A stretch of 64,000 bases of DNA from Patella vulgata (taxonomy: Eukaryota; Mollusca; Gastropoda; Patellidae), in the NCBI RefSeq assembly GCF_932274485.2, contig NC_065880.2, forward strand, positions 4,441,695 through 4,505,694, read 5' to 3'. The notes under the pieces were generated by a model. That model saw nothing but the letters and a program-made list of their open reading frames with translations. It did not search any database and was not told the DNA's origin. Below are positions 12,740 to 23,493 of the stretch, in pieces (positions within the stretch are counted from its first letter, which is position 1; each line of letters begins with the position of its first letter). Position numbers and translations under genes: made by a program.

Positions 12740-13640
12740 TCTATAAATTCTATTTAAACAAGTTAATAATATTTAATCTACAATTTTCTTTATCTAACTT
12801 AAACATGCGGCGCTTATAAATAGCTTGCCTGGCGGAGGATAAAACAACATTGCAAAGTTCCATATGACTGTTGTTATTAGAAGTAGATTGGAAACCTAAT
12901 AGTAAACTTGTTTTAAAGACATCACTATTCATTGGGGAATTTGATATATCGATTATTTGCAAGGCAATTACGTTCTAAAAACATATGAATAATATGTTCA
13001 ATATCTATTTTACATACAGGACTTACCTTAGAATCAATAATATTGACTTTATACAATTTATCCATAGTCCATATTATATTATGCGATATTTTAAAATCTA
13101 GATCAATACTAGATAAAAAAAGATTTTTCCATACAAGAGGACAAATAACATTTATATCATTCATCTGCCAAAAATAATAAGACGTGGGGTCAGAACCAAT
13201 ATTCTTAATTAATACTTTATAACAATATTTAGAAGAAATATCTTTTGATTTAAGTAATATATCATTAATTTTAAAAACAATTTCATCGCTGGTACTACAA
13301 GTATTATCATACAAATGATTTTCAATCCTGTTTTCAGGAATTTAGGATTTTATTATCTCATAATTCTTTAAAAGTTTATCTTTATCTAAATTATCATTGG
13401 TATCTTGAATAATATCCAGAATAGAATGGTTTGGAATAAAACCGGGTTTAACATAATATCATACACATAATTAATACCAGATGACTGAAATAATTTAAAT
13501 ACAAAGTTCGTCCATTATGTTTTATTAAGTTATTATTAAATAAAGGTTGAATTGAAATATCATTAAAGTTCATAGGATCTGGTCTCTTGTCATTATTTTA
13601 GTCATTCCAAGCAGTTAAAAATATTTGTAAATATAGGTAG
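12740..13640 (-). mobile_element. LINE 3' fragment (C-terminal end of RT polyprotein)
   Basis: The minus strand encodes pieces of the region downstream of a non-LTR reverse transcriptase. A C..C...H..H-like knuckle (PVCKIDIEHIIHMFLERNCL) is followed by a hydrophobic stretch and a tail with SSARQAIYKRRMF, in the style of L1/Tx1- or I-like elements. The frames are split by a stop and shifts. No RT catalytic motif was found nearby, so this is a 5'-truncated, dead copy. Confidence 0.6.
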
Positions 13641-14240
13641 ATTTGATAAGATATGCTTATCTAAATTCAGTTTTAAAATATCAATACAATTATTTGAAAT
13701 GTAACTTTAGAAAGATAATATTTCATAATTGTAACTACTACTCACGGGATTCGCGGGGTTTTTACAAAGAACGACAAAAAGATGATATCATCTATCAACA
13801 ATGGCCGTTGAATGGGCGATGTTTTGTTGAGTTTATTAGTAAAATAGTGACCGCTGGCCGCTTTAGAGGAGTGACCGTTGAATAAAGAGATGAAACAACA
13901 GAATTTTTACGGGGGGAATAGGAGTGGCTGCTCATACAGATTCTACTGTAGCTTATATACAGTAGATCGTATAGATTTATGTAAATTAAATTTAAATTAC
14001 TCAATGAAAGTCAACACATATACAGTTATAATAAATAAAGTTATCCTATACAACAACAGGTTCTATAGATTTATGGACTTTTCGATACACATAATATATT
14101 TCATATCTAATAAAAAAAAAATAAAATGAATGATTGATATATTAAAATACTGTGTTATTAGATTATCTGTAAGAGAAGTTATATTAGGGGCATCATTAGA
14201 GGTAGGTGGTGTTTGCAAAAACAAAAGAAACTGGAAATGT
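13641..14240. other. Non-coding stretch
   Basis: AT-rich, with no supported exon. Short open frames here show no recognisable motif or splice context. Confidence 0.4.
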
Positions 14241-14250
14241 TTGATGACAA

Positions 14251-14583
14251 GGAGCCACGGTGGCTAGTTGGTTAAGACGCTGGCTCGCTAGCCTGGAGGT
14301 CGGGTGTTCGATCACTGCATTGGCCGAAGAAGTTCATCGGGCTTTTCCGACGTGGTTTCCCCTTGTCAGTGGTGCAGAACGGAGGACCTGACAAGGACAG
14401 CTGTCTAGTTCTTCGGACGAGACGAAAAACCGAGGCCCCGTGTATATATTGGAATGCACGTAAAAGATCCCCTGGTAGTTGGATATACGAGAAGGTGGTA
14501 GTGCCGCTGTCCGGGCAAAATTTCCCTCATATGCCCGTCTTCATTAGCAGAACAGTAGGACGTTAAACCCCATTTCATTTCGG
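14251..14583 (+). mobile_element. tRNA-derived SINE, family B, with target duplication
   Basis: Plus-strand copy starting ggagccacggtggctag and ending in ccccatttcatttcgg. It is flanked by the 10-bp duplication ttgatgacaa (14241-14250 and 14584-14593). A-box-like and B-box-like promoter words are recognisable with one or two changes. Confidence 0.88.
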
Positions 14584-14599
14584 TTGATGACAATCGAAT

Positions 14600-15950
14600 T
14601 CGGTGAGATTCCCAGCTAGGGTATAGGGTATGTGCCCTCTGTTCCGAAAAAGCACCCTCTCAATGTACGTGCATGCACCATTGATCAACCCTCCTTGTTT
14701 GTTGGCTTTGGTCCACGTCAGTTGGACAGGGAACAGTTAACGACCTATTGTATGGCTGGTATCTCATTTCCTCTGATTTCGATCTTAAAAAGTTTGCAGT
14801 TTGCAACCAGTTTGTTTATTGTTTTAACATAATGTTTTGTTCATCCACTAAATATTCCGTCCAAGAAATAACTTTTCTTATAGATATTAATGTGGTTCCA
14901 ATAATTATCCATATCTTTAATCTATTACCATTATTTTGGTACTACATGTATGTATAAACAGACAAGAATATAGTTGATTTACATTCGGTGTAGATATCTC
15001 TAGTAGTTATCAATATTCATTTATCATTGTGAAAAGTTTCAGTTGAATTTCTTTTTTTATTTGTATAACAGCTGTGTTTATATTTTTTAAAATTAAGTAT
15101 AATATGAATCTACATAATAAAAAATCCTCATTGTTATGTAGTATTAGTAGTACATCGCTTAACATCTGCTGCCACAATATCACAGACAAGTTGGAGAAGT
15201 CGAAACTGGATCTTGTGTATTAGAATAAGATTTTGCAATCTTTCCATAGTCTATGACTATGGAGTGGTTTAGTGGGAATTTCTTCCCTTTACTATATGAA
15301 ATAAACATATGCGTTAAGTAGTGATGGATCATCAGTATCATTCTGTATCTAATGGTAATTAATGGTGTTATTTTATGCATGAAAATTAGAAAACACATAG
15401 ATTAAACAATAAGACTGCACTCTTAAACCATGAATCAGAAAACAACAAAAATTTTGGCTGGATTAATGGCACTGTTAATGGGAATTGTATATTTACAGAT
15501 TTTAAGCAGAAAATGCTGATCACATCAGATCGTCATATTGTGTTGTAGTGACAATTCGCAAGAGGCAATTTCCAACTTCTTCTGGACCCAGACTCTCTAA
15601 ATTGAGCTTGGTGAGGGGGGGGGGAGGGAGGGATAGTCCAAACCTCTACTCTGGATCTGTGCCCATATAGGCATATTAATAGTGGCCTATCCTGAATGGT
15701 AGGGGACAAAATAATGCCCAAGGCAAAAACTACCACCAAATATACTTTATTCTTAACTGTTAAAAACACTGTTATTGTTATACATGTCTGGTGTACATAT
15801 ATAAATGATAATAATACATTATTTACATATAGCTAAATGATTATATATAGGTCAAAGTTGAAAGGTTGTTCTAATCTTATTCATTACTACCAGTAGTAGG
15901 TTACTCCTTGTAAATGCCTGACATACATGTAGATATAAAGATAAGTATTG
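14600..15950. other. Non-coding AT-rich stretch upstream of the 16-18 kb gene
   Basis: No supported coding exon. A G-rich run lies at 15612-15632. The last few hundred bases may hold the promoter of the gene starting at 15956, but no clear TATA box was identified. Confidence 0.4.
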
Positions 15951-15955
15951 TTAAA

Positions 15956-18121
15956 ATGTTGAAGTTTGTGTTATTATGTTTGATTATTTTGTGTTTAATA
16001 CAAAATGTTAATAGTTTAGAGATAAAGGGTACTTATCATACCTGGTTAATAACTCTACCATTACCTACAGATATAGTTAAACATATGTTACCAGGTGAGT
16101 TGATCCATATTAATAATAATCATCAACTAATATTACATATCCTAATTTCTGTGACCAACTTGAACATATTTTAAGTTGCCCATATGCCACAAGGAGTTTG
16201 TGGTTTAGTTCTAGGCTGCTATAATTATGGTTGGCATGGGGAGGATAGTGAATTTTGGACTGGTAGCTTCTTAAGCCTAACCAATAATGGAGGGTACAAG
16301 TAAGTAACTTATAAGGTCAATAGTACCACAAAACCAGTGGTTGCAAGAAATGGACAGAGAAAATGAAAATGAAAAAAAAAAAAATGTTTTTTGTACAATC
16401 AGGGGCCATAATCCAGAAAGTTACAGTCCAATATATCGAAAGGAACAGAGATCTTTGGGTTATAAACATACATTTCAAGTTTAATCAAAATCGGATAACA
16501 ATTATCACCTATAGAGTGTCCACAACCTAAAAACGTGATTTTTCGTACAATCAGCGGCCATAATCCATGCAGTTATAGTCTGATACATGCCAATTTTGAA
16601 AGGAACCAAAATTGGATAAAAATTGTGACCTGTAGACTGCCCACAAACAAATTGTGGACGGATGGAAAGGGGCGACAACAATATATTATGTCCAAATGAA
16701 AATGTGGGTGCATAAAAAAGATTTTTTAATATTCTAATAATTAAAATTGTTAATGTACACAATTAACCTATATATACACATTAAAATGCACTAGAATTCA
16801 CCAAATATTATGTGATACACTTTCCTCCACTTTCTGCTGGGATCAGTGAATCTCGTGCCAGAATGGTTTCGAGCGCCATTTGTAATGAAGTGACTCGATG
16901 AACGAAGCTAAACATATCCCACAGTAGAATACTACCATTGTAGACTGGAATAACCAGATGCCAAAGACTGCCATTCAATTTGGATTCTTCGTGTATTTTG
17001 CTGAATATAACTGATTAGAAATTACAGTAAAAACAGAAAGGATTGAATGTAAATCAGTTTATATACATTCATATTACATTATTATATGCGTTGCAACCTA
17101 TTTGTGTCCATTTCTAGGTGCTAAAGAATAGGGATTTAGCTCTTTTAATTGTCTTTGGTGTAGTATTGAGGAACTGGCATTGGAACGGCATCTATTAGGC
17201 TATAATTGTTTGGATGGGATGAAAAACTGTGGTGGTCTTAGAAGATTAAATGATGACACAAACAGGGGTAACTCTCTCCACATCCATGCCTCCATACATA
17301 ATCAAGTGTTCTTTTTTGTCCACCTATGTTTCTAAAATGATATTTTTCTAAAATCAGTCAATAAAAAATGCCGAATGACCCATTTCCATGGAGTTTTTTA
17401 TGGTTTGGTTGTGGGGTGGGGGCATAGTTAAAATAGACCCATACTAAACGAAAACTTATGGATGGATCTGCACTTGTTAAAAGATCTTTTATTAATTTCA
17501 GTTGGTGTGAGTCTTGTTACACCAACAGGATTCAGTCTTCCACCAGGCACCCATCCCATCATGTTAGAACTTGGCAGAGAACTCAACTGTGGTCCTGTCA
17601 TCTTTAAATTCCTTCAAACCAACTTTATGGAGGCGAAATTTGATATTCCTTTTGTCCAGATAGAAAATAATTCTGGTATTTTTAACCTAAAACAGGTAGT
17701 TTATGTGGATAGTGTAGTTCAAAGTGTTGGCGCTTCTGTGACATACAAATTAAACAGTGCAAAGGCTGTTATGGAAATGATTGATTCCGTTTATAAAATA
17801 AATCATGAGAGTTCCACTCTTCAAGCTAATATCACTGAGGATGGTGACTGGGGAAAAGTTGAGGATTTGCCAAATTTTAATTTTTATGAAGCAGTTTTGC
17901 GTCAAACATGGTTTGGAAAAGACATTCATACATGTGGACAACACACCTACGATCTGAGTGATGCTAATATCAAACCTGTAAAAGCTACTCTTCAGGCGAC
18001 AGCAGGACTATTCAATGATTATTTTCCACTGAGTAAATACATTGTTGAAAGTATTCAACAGCCACTAGGTGCTGTAGAGGCATATATGAATTTCACCATA
18101 GCGTCTCCACAGAAATGTTGA
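15956..18121 (+). CDS. Secreted/lumenal protein, tentatively acetoacetate-decarboxylase-like
   Basis: Two-exon model: 15956-16094 (46 codons plus one base, donor CCAG/gtgagt) and 17502-18121 (acceptor attaatttcag, ends TGA), both in phase 1, giving 252 aa. Residues 1-20 (MLKFVLLCLIILCLIQNVNS) are a textbook signal peptide. The mature part runs LPLPTDIVKHMLP, then PPGTHPIMLELGRE, a middle block with IPFVQIENN and VVYVDSVVQSVGASVTYKL, and ends with a C-terminal cysteine. The 'LP...(P)PGTHP...P.V....YVD...G' layout recalls the acetoacetate decarboxylase beta-barrel fold, but I cannot confirm the catalytic lysine, so enzyme activity should not be assumed. NIT and NFT are possible N-glycosylation sites. 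A third exon-like segment lies in the intron (separate entry). Confidence 0.6.
16176..16299 (+). CDS. Exon-like segment inside the intron, possible duplicate exon
   Basis: Acceptor (tattttaag), 40 open codons starting in phase 1, and a strong donor (CAA/gtaagt) in phase 2. The peptide reads AHMPQGVCGLVLGCYNYGWH, then EDSEFWTGSFLSLTNNGGY. Its MPQGVCGLVLG start sits where the terminal exon has LPPGTHPIMLE, and both enter in phase 1, so it may be a diverged duplicate of that exon, an alternative exon or a relic. Its exit phase does not fit the terminal exon, which argues against simple inclusion. Confidence 0.35.
16395..16690. repeat. Dispersed 'ggggccataatccagaaag' repeat, two modules
   Basis: Two tandem, diverged copies of the module also seen at 7.9-8.45 kb and 26.9-27.7 kb (ccataatcca, aaaggaac, atcggata, agagtgtccacaa). 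They lie within the intron of the 16-18 kb gene. No coding content. Confidence 0.65.
16800..17165 (+). repeat. Dispersed repeat R1, copy 1
   Basis: A block of ~330 bp that includes 'aataaccagatgccaaagac' and 'tttgtgtccatttctaggtg'. It recurs at 20300-20585 and 53035-53310 in the same orientation, and in diverged inverted form at about 32385-32650 and 52330-52720. It is a multi-copy interspersed repeat of unknown class. The copies here and at 20.3 kb are closest to each other. Confidence 0.75.
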
Positions 18122-18417
18122 ATATTAAAGTATTTTTTTAAAGCCACTGATCGTCATTTGAGGGATTTTATATGCCTTGCAAACTTTAACATTGTGAAAG
18201 TTGAAACCCTAAAAGGAAAATAATTTCAAACATGGTTTAATTCTGTGCAGTATTTAAAATGATACGATGAATTGAGTCTGAAAATGTCTCAAAGTTCTTC
18301 ATCCTCTGCAGACGATAAGTCAGCACCAAGCACCATCTATAAAATCTTTTGATGGCTCTTCTGTTACTGAACCCATGCCAGGATATTATCTACCGGTGAT
18401 TTTTTGGTTTTGTTTTC
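18122..18417. other. 3' flank of the 16-18 kb gene
   Basis: AT-rich, with no further exon. No canonical AATAAA lies immediately after the stop; 'aatattaaag' directly downstream is the nearest variant. The true transcript end cannot be placed. Confidence 0.35.
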
Positions 18418-18430
18418 TTAATCCAATGTT

Positions 18431-18588
18431 CCAACCTGGTGGGTTTTCCCTGGGTCCTCCGGTTTCCTCCCACTGCTAAAGACCCCTACGCGCAAGCGAA
18501 TTATTGAAATAAAATTAAACCATATGTTAGTCCCGAAATGACCTAGTTTGTGTCGAGTGGACATTAAACCCCATTTCCCTCTCTCTGT
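18431..18588 (+). mobile_element. 5'-truncated SINE family A with perfect target duplication
   Basis: Contains only the body and tail of family A (from 'ccaacctggtgggttttc' to accccatttccctctctctg). It is bracketed by the 13-bp duplication ttaatccaatgtt at 18418-18430 and 18589-18601. The lost tRNA head shows incomplete reverse transcription during insertion. Confidence 0.9.
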
Positions 18589-18601
18589 TTAATCCAATGT
18601 T

Positions 18602-19800
18602 ATATAATCTATTTGCGTATGTTTTAGTGTAAAGTATATTGTCCGGAAATGTTCATCAGCCGCTTTAATGAACTTGCAGTTGTGTAAGATCCTAAATGAT
18701 TGACTGCAATAAAAAAAATTCTTACCCAAGGTAAATTATAATGTATATATATCAAAGAGTCATTCCGGGGATGCTTTGCAAAGTGGGGAAAAGTTGAGCA
18801 AGATACTCTGTCAAATTATCCTCTGTTCATTTTGGAATGGGTTAGCACCATTTTTTAACTGATGTTCAAGTATTGTGGAGAAAATATGTACACTTATAAT
18901 TGCCAAGTGGTTCCTTCCCAATATTTCAGCCAAACAAATTTCAATCTTCTGATTTTAAAACTATAAATTTGAGCTCTTAAAATTGCCAAATTAAATTTCT
19001 AATGACCTTTTGCTAGTGAGTCAATGTATGGAACAATAACACAATAAAATATATGTAAATATTTATTTGTCAAGTAAACCGATTTAAATATTTCATCTTT
19101 TTCTGTGATAATTATGTTGAACAAAAGCCAAACATACAGAATAAATTTTAATTAGCACAATCATGGTATGATATATGATTAGATCTAGCAAATGAAGACA
19201 CAAATTAACAAATGAATACACTATCTTTTTGAAACTAATCTAATTTGAAACAACTTTAGAAGCCAAACAAAAATTCAATAGAAAAGACAGAAACAAGAAT
19301 ATTTTCATTCATACCAAAAGAATCTTCTGAAAAATAGCTTATCTCTCTCTTACTAAATCAAATGGTGTTAGGGTAACTATATGATAATAATTGCAATACA
19401 AATTTTAATACTGACTAGATTGTCATTTTTACAGATTTAAATACATCTAAAAGATAGGTTGCCAGGCAACAAAAATACGCCCACAGCAACTAAATCGTCC
19501 GGTCAGTCAACAAGAGTTGTAGCATATTTTTTACTTTTGTCGCTAATGAAACATTTATAATACACTCAAATCTGATTAAGAGTAACAATTCATTAAGTAA
19601 TTATCAGAAAATCATTAGAATTTGTCTGTCCCATGCTAACATTTAGTATACAAAACATTTAATACCATGGATTTAGCTGTTCAAGTTATCAAAAATCATT
19701 GAAAATCAATATACTTGTTCGTCTCAAGACCATCAACTCTGTGTATCAATCTAAAGTCAATCGAAACAATGTCAACACGGTGTATAAATATAAAATCATG
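18602..19800. other. Non-coding stretch
   Basis: No supported exon. AT-rich, with no recognised element. Confidence 0.4.
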
Positions 19801-19830
19801 ACCTGATGACCTTAAACACTATGTATAAAT

Positions 19831-20190
19831 TTAAAGTCAATCGGATATTAACTTTAGCCTTTAGAGCGTCCACAAGATTTTTCAAAGTTATCAAGGGCCA
19901 TAACTCTGGCAGTAATTATCGGAAATTTGTAAAAATCAATGGGCTTCTTCGTCTCATGGCCTTATATACTGTGAATAAACTTAAAGTCAATCGGATATTA
20001 ACTGTAGCCTCTAGAGCGTCCACAAGATTTTTCAAAGTTATCAAGGGCCATAACTCTGGCAGTAATTATCGGAAATAAGTGAAAATGAATGGGCTTCTTT
20101 GTCTCATGGCCTTATATACTGTGAATAAATTTAAAGTCAATCGGATATTAACTGTAGCCTCTATGGTCGGGGGCAACAACAATATAAAAC
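19831..20190 (+). repeat. Tandem array, 150-bp unit
   Basis: The word ttaaagtcaatcggatatta starts at 19831, 19981 and 20131, giving a 150-bp period with 2.4 copies. Each unit carries 'agcgtccacaagatttttca' and 'caagggccataactctggca'. A diverged start is seen from about 19740. The open frame across the array is an accident of the period. Confidence 0.85.
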
Positions 20191-20299
20191 CACATTTCAA
20201 TGTGGGCTTATAAAAACAAAATGAAGAATATCTCAAAGATAACACAATCTTGCATTATTTAAGCCAAATAATAAAGGCAAATACCAACCAAATAAAATG

Positions 20300-20590
20300 A
20301 AAATAAAACAAAGGCATGCGACTCGATGAACGAAGCTAAACTATCCCACAGAAGAATACTACCATTGTAGACTAGAATAACCAGATGCCAAAGACTGCCA
20401 TTCAATTTGGACTCTTTGCATATTTCACCGAACATAACTAATTTCAAATTAGAGTAAAAACGGAAATGATTGACTGTAAAATCAGTTTATATACATTCAT
20501 ACCCTATTACACTATTATATGCGTTGCGACGCATTTGTGTCCATTTCTAGGTGCCAAAAAAAAGAGATTTAGCTCCTTTAATTGTATCAG
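20300..20590 (+). repeat. Dispersed repeat R1, copy 2
   Basis: Closely matches 16850-17155 in order and orientation (gactcgatgaacgaagcta, aataaccagatgccaaag, gtccatttctaggtgc). No protein gene. Confidence 0.75.
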
Positions 20591-22220
20591 TTCATATATT
20601 CTTATTGCTATAGCAAGTTAAATTATACAGTTGTTATTTTATTGAATATAAATATAATTAAATAATATATATAAGCTTGTATAAATATATCAATAAAGTA
20701 TAGAGATATAAAATAAACCAATAAATGTTTAATATTTTGATATCAACAATATTTCAAGGAATAATAGGATAAACATTTTAAATAAAGGTCCACTGTAATT
20801 CCTGATATATTTGTCTATCTGTTTCTAGTAGCTTTATGATGAGATTATGTGTTAGTATTATTTCAACAAATGAAACTCAAAGTGGACCTTTATTCAACTC
20901 CAATACCACAAGTGCTAATTTCTCAATTATCTATTTATTAGGCTTTTAACTAATTAAAGCACGACCAATAATCTTTAAACTATATAATATATCTACATTC
21001 TAAATTTCATACTATTATGGACTGTGTTTAAACTCCACTTATAGTGATGTAAAATTAAAAAGTGAATAAATAATTTGTAAAAATGAGACTGAATCCCTCA
21101 ATGTCTGATTATACAAGAAACATAATATGTTTATATGATAGAAATATAAGTACCTGTAACAGTATAGCAAAGTCCAAAAGGGTCAGTGTGCCCAAGGTTA
21201 GATTTGTCGTTGATTCCATAATGTAGTATGGTTTTTGAATGTTTAATACTGAGTAATTCAACATGGCGCCTGAGGGGTTTAATATATTTAGGTTAGTACC
21301 AAATAGTTTAATTATATGACAGTCAAGGTTCGGACTAAAATGCCTTGGAAATCGGAAGTGGGAGGCGAATGATATTTGTCTTTCTTTTTTAGATCGAGAT
21401 GAGATTGTCCGTTGAATTAACTGGACGGTCAACTTTCTACCTCTGGGCGTTCCAACTTTAGATTTATATTTAGCCTCACAGGTGTTACCTCAACATCCTT
21501 GTCTATATACCAACCTTTTATTGTTATGACGAGTAACATGTCTCAATCCAACACAATGCATCGTAGTTAGCATAAATATGGACACTAGCACATAATCTAA
21601 ACCATCAGTCATCAAATCTCTGTACAATCCGAGTAAGCAAGCTACCAACCCTGGTAATAAATTCACAAACGCCGCCAAGAGACCAACCCTGGTAACCCCG
21701 CCAATTAGTCACCATGGAAACCCTGGGGTTTCTGAATAGTATAAATAAAAAAGCATGCAAAGCGAGACCAATCAGTCAGGCTGAAGAGTTCAATACGAAC
21801 CAAACTAGTCACTGATACTCAGGGAAAACCAGGTCTTCATAGCCACTCTTATAATATCTGTAACAGTATTAAAGCAAACAGACTGATGTCCAATGCCTGA
21901 AACCCAAAATAATTAATTACTTGCAATCAAGCAATCAAACTGTTTTCATTCCCCCTCATTTAGAAGCTTGATTTATTGTGTTCAAAAGTCTTTGGCAATC
22001 AAATCGCTTATCTCCGCTTAACCCAAGCAGAAAATACTGATCATCGAACTCAGTCAACAGTCAATACATTCACATACTGTTGAACATCATCTACACCAAG
22101 CTTAAACATTCTACCTCAATTAGAAGCAGAGTTATTGTGTCCCAAAAAGTGGGACAGAGATGCAAAAAACATCTTTTAATAATATGTAGATTTTAGAAAT
22201 AGTTGAAAAAAAAAGAAGCA
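20591..22220. other. Non-coding stretch with part of a tandem repeat
   Basis: No supported exon. At 21930-22170 there is a module with 'cagaaaatactgatcatcga', 'acattctacctcaattagaa' and 'agagttattgtgtcccaaaa' that matches the tandem units at 24795-25170. A minus-strand open frame at 21490-21678 is hydrophobic but has no splice or family support. Confidence 0.4.
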
Positions 22221-22565
22221 TGAAATGAAATGGGGTTAAACGTCCTACTGATCTGCTCCGCTGGAGATAATGAAGACGGGCATACGCCATACAGTGTGCT
22301 ACAAGGGAAATTTTGCCCGGGCAGCAACACTATGGCCTACACTTATATCGAATTGCATCTGCCAAGGGATCTTTTATGCGCACGCCAATGTATACACAGG
22401 ACCTCAGTTTTTTGTCTCATCCAAATGACTGGACAGCTGTCCTTATCAGGCCCTCCGTCCTGCAAAACTGACAAGGGGAAACCACGTCGGAAAATCCCGA
22501 TGAACTTTCTTGGCCAATGCAGGGAAACACGCGACCTCCAGGCTAGCGACCCAGCGTCTTACCCA
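22221..22565 (-). mobile_element. tRNA-derived SINE, family B
   Basis: Near full-length minus-strand copy. The plus strand starts atgaaatgaaatggggtt and ends with the tRNA-like head ('ggctagcgacccagcgtctt'), lacking the first few bases. No clean target duplication was spotted. Confidence 0.8.
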
Positions 22566-23493
22566 CTTAGCAAGTATCTATAACATAATAAAGGTTAATA
22601 ACAAAGTAACAAATAATAGAACATGCAAATAGTTAAACATATATATCTATTCTATAAAAATCTTAATGTTTGATTGATACCCACAGTAAGAATCCATTCC
22701 ATCCTGTTGAATTTCAGGTCTACAAATCCTTATCTGAGATGAATCCACCCATCCATTCAATCGATATAGGTGATACAAATTGTTAGTTTCTAACTAATTT
22801 ACTCAAATCTGTGAATTTATAACTGATTTACTGAAAAATTGTTAGTTTTAACTAATTAAATGAAAACTGAACATTTGTAAACCTGACGCTTTTCCATGTG
22901 TATATACACTATATATATAATACTGATATAATGGATTTGAAAGCAAGTCTAAGCTTATATAAATTCATATCCCTGGCTACATTTAAACTAGACAGGTCTT
23001 TTGTTAATTCTAAACAATTGTTACAACATTCTAAACAGTAGTCTCGTAATTAACATGGAACACAGTAAATTCAGAAAACCTTTTCTTAAGTGTAGTGAGT
23101 TATCACTGTTTAAAGCTGCCGATCATTTGAGGGATTTTGAAACAACAATATTGTGAACGTCGAATCTCAAAAGGGAATATCATCAATCTAAAAATAGTTA
23201 ATTCTGATTAGCTACAAAATAGCTACAAGATAAACAAACCAGCACCACCTATATAAGTGTCGGATGGAATTGTTTGATGGGGCCTTTTTAAATACAATTG
23301 AATCCAAGTCGAAAAATTATATATACCATTGATATTTTCTTTTCTTAATCAAACAGTAAATAATAAATCTGAGTAGATTTCAGGGTGGATTAGCCGTGAA
23401 AAATTAATTATTGTCTACAAAAGGCAAATGATGATCAGCTTTAAATCAAGATAAATGATACAAGATATAATTGCAAGCTTTAATAACATCTTT
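22566..23493. other. Non-coding stretch downstream of B4GALT7
   Basis: AT-rich, with no exon recognised. B4GALT7 is transcribed leftwards, so this is its 3' flank and may hold its 3' UTR. Confidence 0.4.

Noticed and set aside
21490-21678. Hydrophobic minus-strand open frame (MAAFVNLLPGLVACLLG)
   Set aside because: Membrane-like but only 62 codons, with no splice partners and no recognisable family.
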